A stretch of DNA of 17,068 nt from positions 1 to 17,068 of the forward strand of contig VERK01000021.1 in NCBI GenBank assembly GCA_018882725.1, given 5' to 3'. The position numbers were made by a program, and so were the translations under genes. The DNA is from Actinomycetota bacterium. Lineage in GTDB: Bacteria; Actinomycetota; Acidimicrobiia; Acidimicrobiales; Ilumatobacteraceae. How positions within the stretch are numbered: the stretch's first letter is position 1; each line of letters begins with the position of its first letter. The notes below the pieces were generated by a model. That model worked only from the letters and a program-made list of their open reading frames with translations, did no database searches and was not told where the DNA came from. Shown here piece by piece: positions 12,955 to 17,068 of this stretch.

Positions 12955-13716
12955 ATGAACACGGTCGCTCTGGTGCACGGCAATCCGGAGACGTCGGCGA
13001 TCTGGACACCACTGGTGACCGCTCTCGATGCGCTGGGTGTGGCCGATGTGATTCGCTTGACGCCCCCGGGTTTCGGGGCGGCCTGCCCTGACGGTTGGAG
13101 CGCATCGCAGTCCGACTACCGATCGTGGCTGGTGAGCGAAGTCGAGTCGATCGGGCGACCGGTTCACATCGTCGGACACGACTGGGGTGCCGGCCACGTG
13201 TACGGCGCGATTTCAGTGCGCCCCGATCTGTTCGTGTCCTGGGCCGCCGATTGTGGTGGTCTCGTTCATCCCGATTACCAGTGGCACGATGCGGCCCAGG
13301 GTTGGCAGACCGCTGGTGTGGGTGAGGAGATGGTGGCCGGACTGGTGTCGTTGCCCGTGGACGACAAGAAGGCGGCGTTCGTGGGACTCGGTATGACCGA
13401 ATCGATTGCCGATGAAGTTGCACCGTGGGTCGACGACACGATGGGCCGGTGCATTCTCGCGCTCTATCGGTCGGCCGCTCAACCGGCGATGCGCGAACTC
13501 GGAGCCCGACTCGCCGATCGCAAACCTGGACGCGGTGCGGTGATCGTGCCGACAGCCGATCCGTACCCGGGAACGCCGGCCATGGCTCGCGAGGTGGCTG
13601 ACCGTCTCGGCGCCACCACGATCGAGTTGGCCGACCGCGGCCACTGGTGGATGATCGAAGCACCCGAATCGGCCGCCGCCGCGCTGGCCGCCTTTTGGAA
13701 GGAGATCGAATCGTGA
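12955..13716 (+). CDS. Alpha/beta hydrolase with Asp nucleophile (epoxide hydrolase/haloalkane dehalogenase-like)
   Basis: Alpha/beta-hydrolase of 253 residues. The oxyanion motif HGNP is at 8-11. The nucleophile elbow is VGHDWGAG with Asp76, not Ser, which places it with epoxide hydrolases and haloalkane dehalogenases rather than esterases. Trp77 next to the nucleophile is a halide/epoxide-stabilising residue in those families. The acid is probably the Asp of PTADPY (about 203) and the base is His230 (RGHWWMIE). The cap region (about 105-190) is short compared with classical members of about 290 residues. It begins a tight operon: its stop overlaps the GTG of the dehydrogenase by 4 nt. The substrate is unknown. 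Confidence 0.85.
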   Translation: MNTVALVHGNPETSAIWTPLVTALDALGVADVIRLTPPGFGAACPDGWSASQSDYRSWLVSEVESIGRPVHIVGHDWGAGHVYGAISVRPDLFVSWAADCGGLVHPDYQWHDAAQGWQTAGVGEEMVAGLVSLPVDDKKAAFVGLGMTESIADEVAPWVDDTMGRCILALYRSAAQPAMRELGARLADRKPGRGAVIVPTADPYPGTPAMAREVADRLGATTIELADRGHWWMIEAPESAAAALAAFWKEIES

Positions 13717-14579
13717 CCGACCAATCCGGACGTTTCGTCGTGATCACCGGCGCCAACAGTGGCATCGGTCTGGAGGCCACACGGCAACTCGCCGAACGCG
13801 GAGCCGATGTGCTCATGGCCTGTCGCAGTGAGGCCAAGGCCACGGCCGCGCAACAGCAACTCGGTTCGTCGCGCGTGTCGGTCGCGCGCCTCGACCTGGC
13901 CGACCAAGCGTCGATTGCCCACTTTGCCGACGAGTTGTCGGCGAGTGGTCGACGCATCGACGTGCTCGTGAACAACGCCGGAGTCATGGGCCTCGACGAA
14001 ACCCGAACCACCGACGGATTCGAAGGGCAGTTCGGTACCAATCATCTCGGGCACTTCGCGCTCACGGCCCGCTTGCTGCCGCTGTTGGCCGACGCCGGAC
14101 GCGTGGTCACGGTGTCATCGATCGCACATCGTCAGGGTCGTGTCGACCTCGACGATCCGCACTTCGAACGACGGAAGTACAACCGTTGGGAGGCCTACTC
14201 GCAGAGCAAACTGGCCAACCTGCTGTTCGCCCTCGAACTCGACCGTCGCCTGAAGGCGGCGGGTCGCACCCAGATCTCGATCGGTGCTCACCCCGGAATC
14301 GCATCGACCGCCCTCGGCCGTGACGGCTCGTCGTTCATCAACTCGCTCACGCGCCGGATGGGATGGCTCACGTTCCGATCATCGGAGAGTGGTTCTGATC
14401 CGCTGGTTCGCGGCGCGGCTGATCGCGCTCTACGGGGTGGCGAGTACCTCGGACCCCGATTCCTGGCCTTCGGCTCCACCGTCGTCGAGAAGCCGTCGAG
14501 TCGAGCGCGCGACGCGCAACTCGCGCGCGACCTGTGGTCGTTGAGCGAGCAGGCCACCGGCCTGTCGTTCGCGCTCTGA
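13713..14579 (+). CDS. Short-chain dehydrogenase/reductase, retinol dehydrogenase-like
   Basis: Rossmann-fold NAD(P)-dependent oxidoreductase of 288 residues. The cofactor loop TGANSGIG is at 12-19, and Arg38 (MACRSEAKA) suggests NADP(H) preference. NNAGVM is at 87-92. The catalytic Ser lies in VSSIAH, and YSQSK gives Tyr162 and Lys166. The HFALTARLLPLL and AHPGI segments match the RDH/WW-domain-oxidoreductase type. The frame is open upstream, but GTG 13713 is chosen because it overlaps the hydrolase stop (GTGA) and AAGGAG lies 8 nt before it. The next gene starts 1 nt after its stop. Reduction or oxidation of an alcohol made by the hydrolase is a reasonable guess, not shown by sequence. Confidence 0.92.
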   Translation: MTDQSGRFVVITGANSGIGLEATRQLAERGADVLMACRSEAKATAAQQQLGSSRVSVARLDLADQASIAHFADELSASGRRIDVLVNNAGVMGLDETRTTDGFEGQFGTNHLGHFALTARLLPLLADAGRVVTVSSIAHRQGRVDLDDPHFERRKYNRWEAYSQSKLANLLFALELDRRLKAAGRTQISIGAHPGIASTALGRDGSSFINSLTRRMGWLTFRSSESGSDPLVRGAADRALRGGEYLGPRFLAFGSTVVEKPSSRARDAQLARDLWSLSEQATGLSFAL

Positions 14580-14580
14580 G

Positions 14581-15219
14581 GTGTCGGTGACCACGTTCGC
14601 CGTTCTCTCGCATCGTGACGTGGCGGCCGAACTCGGCCACCTCGGCACCTGGCTCGAGGCTCGTAACACGCGAGTGTCGCGACTCTTTCGCGAGGATTCC
14701 CTCCAGATTCCCGACGCTGATGCCCTCATCGTGCTCGGGTCTCCCACATCGGTGGCCGAGGGTCACTGCCAGACTGCGGCTCGGCAAGAAATCGAACTGG
14801 TTGCATCGTGGGTCGCCGACGATCGTCCGTTCCTCGGTGTTTGTTTCGGTGCCCAAGCGCTCGCGTGTGCGGCGGGCGGTTCGGTGCGACGTATGGACCA
14901 CACCTTCCGGGCCTACACCGAGGTGGAAACCGAACACCCGAATCTCGAGGGCCGCTGGGCGGTGTGGCACGAAGATGCGATCTCGGCGCCCGGAGAGGCG
15001 ATCGCGTCGCTTCCGCACGCTGACGCCGCCTTCCGAGTCGGCCGGGCGTGGGGCGTGCAGCCACACGTCGAATTCACGAGTGACATCGTCGAACGACTCG
15101 CGCGGGCGTTCGGGGTCGACGACAGCGCGTGGCGAGGGTTGTGGGAATCACTCCGCGACGACGAAGACGGTCACGAGTGCCGCACGCATCGATTGCTCGA
15201 CGAGATCTTCCCGGACTGA
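14581..15219 (+). CDS. Class I glutamine amidotransferase-like protein (GMP synthase GATase type)
   Basis: Stand-alone class I amidotransferase domain, 212 residues. The nucleophile is Cys88 in FLGVCFGAQALA. His162 and Glu164 in VQPHVEF complete the triad, although the usual Q-F-H-P-E is Q-P-H-V-E here. LIVLGSPTSV is the oxyanion-side strand. Such free-standing proteins resemble YfeJ/GMP-synthase-like amidotransferases, whose partners are mostly unknown. Here no synthetase or ATP-grasp partner is adjacent. GTG 14581 starts 1 nt after the dehydrogenase stop, so translation is probably coupled; GTG 14587 is an alternative start. It is the last gene of the operon, converging on the ABC1 kinase gene with an 18-nt gap. 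Confidence 0.88.
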   Translation: MSVTTFAVLSHRDVAAELGHLGTWLEARNTRVSRLFREDSLQIPDADALIVLGSPTSVAEGHCQTAARQEIELVASWVADDRPFLGVCFGAQALACAAGGSVRRMDHTFRAYTEVETEHPNLEGRWAVWHEDAISAPGEAIASLPHADAAFRVGRAWGVQPHVEFTSDIVERLARAFGVDDSAWRGLWESLRDDEDGHECRTHRLLDEIFPD

Positions 15220-15237
15220 GCCGCCGAACGAAGTGGG

Positions 15238-16827
15238 TCAGCGGCCGATGTGTTCGCGCATGCGCTTCTGAATCAGATCGCGTCGCGCTTGGAGATCTTT
15301 GTAGGTCAGTTGATCGACGTCGGCGTCAAGACCCAGCTGGGCCTTCACTCCGGTCATGTCGAACTCGACGGCGGTCGGATCGATTCCGAGTTCGCGCCCC
15401 AGGCGTTCGCCGTGGCGTTCGGCGAAGAGCATCGAGATGTTGGCGATCTCGGCCAGGATGTCGAGATCGGGCGCCAGACGAGCGATCGCTCCGTCGACGA
15501 ACACCATGTTCTTCACGTAGAGCATGAGCTCCTTGGGCAGGCGAGCACCGTAGCCGAGGAGGGCCTTCACGACGCGCTGAACTTCGGCAACCATTTGCTC
15601 GCCCGACAATTTGGTGGGATCGATCGGGGCCTGGTCGAGGCGCAGATCGCGAATGACCGCATCGAGGTCGGTGTCGCGCGGCAGTGCGCCGAGATCACGC
15701 AAGGCCGCGATCTGACCCTTCACGTCGTTGGTTGTGGCCGACAGCATCAATCGCAGGAAGGCGAGTCGACGCTCCTGGGACAACCGAGCCACGATGCCGA
15801 AGTCGAGCAATGCGGTTCGGCCATCGGCGAGCACGAAGAGGTTGCCGCCGTGAAGATCACCGTGGAAGATGCCCTGGATCATGGCGCCTTCCATGAAGGC
15901 GATCATGCCGGTTCGAATCACCGCCTCGGTGTCGATGCCCGCGTTCTTCATGCCGGCTACGTCGTCGAAGTTGAAACCCGAGACTCGCTCCATCACGAGC
16001 ACCCGCGGGGTGACGAGTGAGGGATGCGGACGCGGAACCACGTAACCGTCCTGGCCGAGCTCTTTCAGCATCGTCGCGACATCGAGCATGTTGGCCGCCT
16101 CGAGGCGGAAGTCGAGTTCTTCGACGATCGTTTCGGCGAACAGTTCGACCAGGGCCGGGGGATTGGCCAGAGCAGCGATCGGGATGCGGCCGATCAGATG
16201 TGGTGCGATCCACGACATCACGCGAAGGTCTTTGCGAACCAATTCGGCCACCCGCGGTCGCTGCACCTTCACCACCACGTCTTCGCCGGTGCGCAGACGA
16301 GCGGCGTGAACTTGAGCGATCGAGGCGGCGGCCAGAGCGCGGGTGTCGAACCACTCGAAGACGTCTTCGAGACGAGCGCCGAGATCCTGTTCGACCGTGA
16401 GGCGAACCGTGTCAAAAGGCTCGGCCGGAACCTGATCGCGGCACATCTTGAACTGTGTAACGAGTTCGGCGGGGAAGAGGCCTTCGCCCGAGGAGATGAT
16501 CTGGCCGAGTTTGATGTACGTCGGACCGAGAGTCTCCACCGCTCGCCGCAGTCGAAGCGAGAGATCGCCACGACTCTCCGAGGGGTCGGCGTATCGGTTG
16601 CGCTTCTTGCGCCAGAACCACGGGCCGAGGGCTCCACCGAGATGACGAGCCACGGTCACGACGCGCGATCCGGGCGGCACCTTGGAGGGAGTGGTCAGAC
16701 GCGGAACTTCGGCGCGGGCGCGGGCCCTCAGTTCGGGAGCCAGCGGTAACCACGTCACGGTGTCGCGGTCGATCGTCCAGGGGGCCGATTCGGTGAAGGC
16801 AGCCCAGTCGCGATCGTTCGTCGTCAC
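15238..16827 (-). CDS. ABC1/AarF/UbiB-family atypical kinase-like protein
   Basis: Atypical protein-kinase-like ATPase of 529 residues. The family-specific KxGQ motif is KLGQ (106-109), followed by the Ala-rich loop AAAS (166-169), the ATP-site Lys187 (VVVKVQRP), the catalytic loop HGDLHGGN (322-329) and DFG (342-344). All are intact. In quinone-making bacteria UbiB supports ubiquinone synthesis. This organism appears to use menaquinone, so a role in isoprenoid-lipid or quinone handling is inferred. The two C-terminal membrane helices of Proteobacterial UbiB are not visible; the C-terminus is charged. The start is GTG, with CAGACT at -12 to -7. It is divergent from the gene at 16932. Confidence 0.93.
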   Translation of the reverse strand: MTTNDRDWAAFTESAPWTIDRDTVTWLPLAPELRARARAEVPRLTTPSKVPPGSRVVTVARHLGGALGPWFWRKKRNRYADPSESRGDLSLRLRRAVETLGPTYIKLGQIISSGEGLFPAELVTQFKMCRDQVPAEPFDTVRLTVEQDLGARLEDVFEWFDTRALAAASIAQVHAARLRTGEDVVVKVQRPRVAELVRKDLRVMSWIAPHLIGRIPIAALANPPALVELFAETIVEELDFRLEAANMLDVATMLKELGQDGYVVPRPHPSLVTPRVLVMERVSGFNFDDVAGMKNAGIDTEAVIRTGMIAFMEGAMIQGIFHGDLHGGNLFVLADGRTALLDFGIVARLSQERRLAFLRLMLSATTNDVKGQIAALRDLGALPRDTDLDAVIRDLRLDQAPIDPTKLSGEQMVAEVQRVVKALLGYGARLPKELMLYVKNMVFVDGAIARLAPDLDILAEIANISMLFAERHGERLGRELGIDPTAVEFDMTGVKAQLGLDADVDQLTYKDLQARRDLIQKRMREHIGR

Positions 16828-16833
16828 GAGGTG

Positions 16834-16839
16834 AGTCTG
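16834..16839 (-). promoter_or_regulatory. Candidate leaderless -10 element for the ABC1 kinase gene
   Basis: CAGACT, read on the minus strand, lies 6 nt before the GTG start, identical in sequence and spacing to the element before purU. No Shine-Dalgarno sequence is visible. Confidence 0.4.
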
Positions 16840-16888
16840 CCCGTGACCGTCTTCGATGTCGCTTCGGAGTCGGCCGAGGTGGGGTGAC

Positions 16889-16894
16889 TATTGT
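16889..16894 (+). promoter_or_regulatory. -10 element upstream of the gene at 16932
   Basis: TATTGT fits TANNNT well and would give a leader of about 32 nt carrying GGGGGA as a Shine-Dalgarno sequence. The -35 is not convincing (GGAGTC at 17 nt spacing). Confidence 0.45.
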
Positions 16895-16931
16895 CCCTCG
16901 CAGCACACGATCACCGCACATGGGGGATGAC

Positions 16932-17068
16932 ATGACCGATTCTCGGATCAGCGACCGCTGGATCACCGACTGGCAGACGAGTGATCGGTTCCCGGTGTAC
17001 ACGCGGGCCAACGCCGGTGAGGTGCTACCTGACCCGTGCAGTCCGCTCGGATGGACGGTGTGTTGGGA
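16932..17068 (+). CDS. N-terminal fragment, probable PEP-utilising-enzyme/pyruvate-phosphate-dikinase-like protein (3' truncated by window)
   Basis: Only 45 codons are visible and the frame is open to the window end. The segment RFPVYTRANAGEVLPDP, followed by CSPLGWT, resembles the start of actinobacterial proteins with a PEP-utilising mobile (swivelling His) domain, which begin with a W-x-T-D motif and YTRxNxGEV. That recognition is from memory of the pattern and no catalytic residue is in view. ATG 16932 has GGGGGA 5 nt upstream. An in-frame ATG at 16920 would add four residues and destroy this Shine-Dalgarno spacing. It is divergent from the ABC1 kinase gene across 104 bp. Confidence 0.6.
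   Translation, partial: MTDSRISDRWITDWQTSDRFPVYTRANAGEVLPDPCSPLGWTVCW

Noticed and set aside
12878..14041. Minus-strand frame of 387 codons opposite the hydrolase and dehydrogenase
   Set aside because: Very rich in Arg, Ser and Pro without motifs, and opposite two clear enzymes.
15250..16020. Plus-strand frame of 256 codons opposite the ABC1 kinase
   Set aside because: It is antisense to a gene with every kinase-like motif intact and has no independent support.

Overview
The window is dense, high-GC bacterial DNA (roughly 60-65% G+C by eye) with frequent GTG starts and short intergenic gaps. Gene content points to a menaquinone-using, F420-using member of the Actinomycetota. The evidence is a mycobacterial-type MenB, a GlbO-type truncated haemoglobin, a luciferase-like F420-type oxidoreductase, the secA-prfB-ftsE-ftsX order and a Thr-rich L,D-transpeptidase lipoprotein. 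Acidimicrobiia (Ilumatobacter-like) is my best guess, but this is inference from gene content. I see no insertion sequence, phage gene, CRISPR array, tRNA or rRNA; this looks like ordinary chromosomal backbone.

Layout. Positions 1-3064 (+) hold the secA 3' end, prfB, ftsE and ftsX: protein export, termination and divisome. Positions 3109-4370 (+) hold a crotonase (isomerase-type active site) whose stop overlaps the start of a group II truncated haemoglobin. Positions 4376-5230 (-) are purU, divergent from a small unknown gene (5284-5700, +). Positions 5677-7476 (-) are menB followed by a SpoU-type RNA methyltransferase. Upstream on the same strand is a duplicated DUF4389 membrane protein (7559-8116), closed by a strong hairpin terminator. 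Positions 8231-9202 (+) are an L,D-transpeptidase lipoprotein, convergent with an LLM oxidoreductase (9212-10054, -), itself divergent from a PaaG-like crotonase (10152-10934, +). Then come surE (+), a second, membrane-anchored L,D-transpeptidase (-), and a tight three-gene operon at 12955-15219 (+): Asp-nucleophile alpha/beta hydrolase, short-chain dehydrogenase, class I glutamine amidotransferase. An ABC1/UbiB-like kinase (-) and the 5' end of a probable PEP-utilising-enzyme-type protein (+) finish the window.

The most striking observation is menB. Its frame is complete and well conserved from start to end, except that a UGA stands exactly where the family has its conserved Cys (F-C-S-G-G-D-Q). 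A single-base change (real or sequencing error) is the simplest explanation; selenocysteine insertion or readthrough is possible but unproven. A second theme is expression architecture. At least six, perhaps seven, start codons have a hexamer with A at -11 and T at -7, the pattern expected of leaderless transcripts. Others have clear Shine-Dalgarno sequences or are translationally coupled by overlapping stops and starts.
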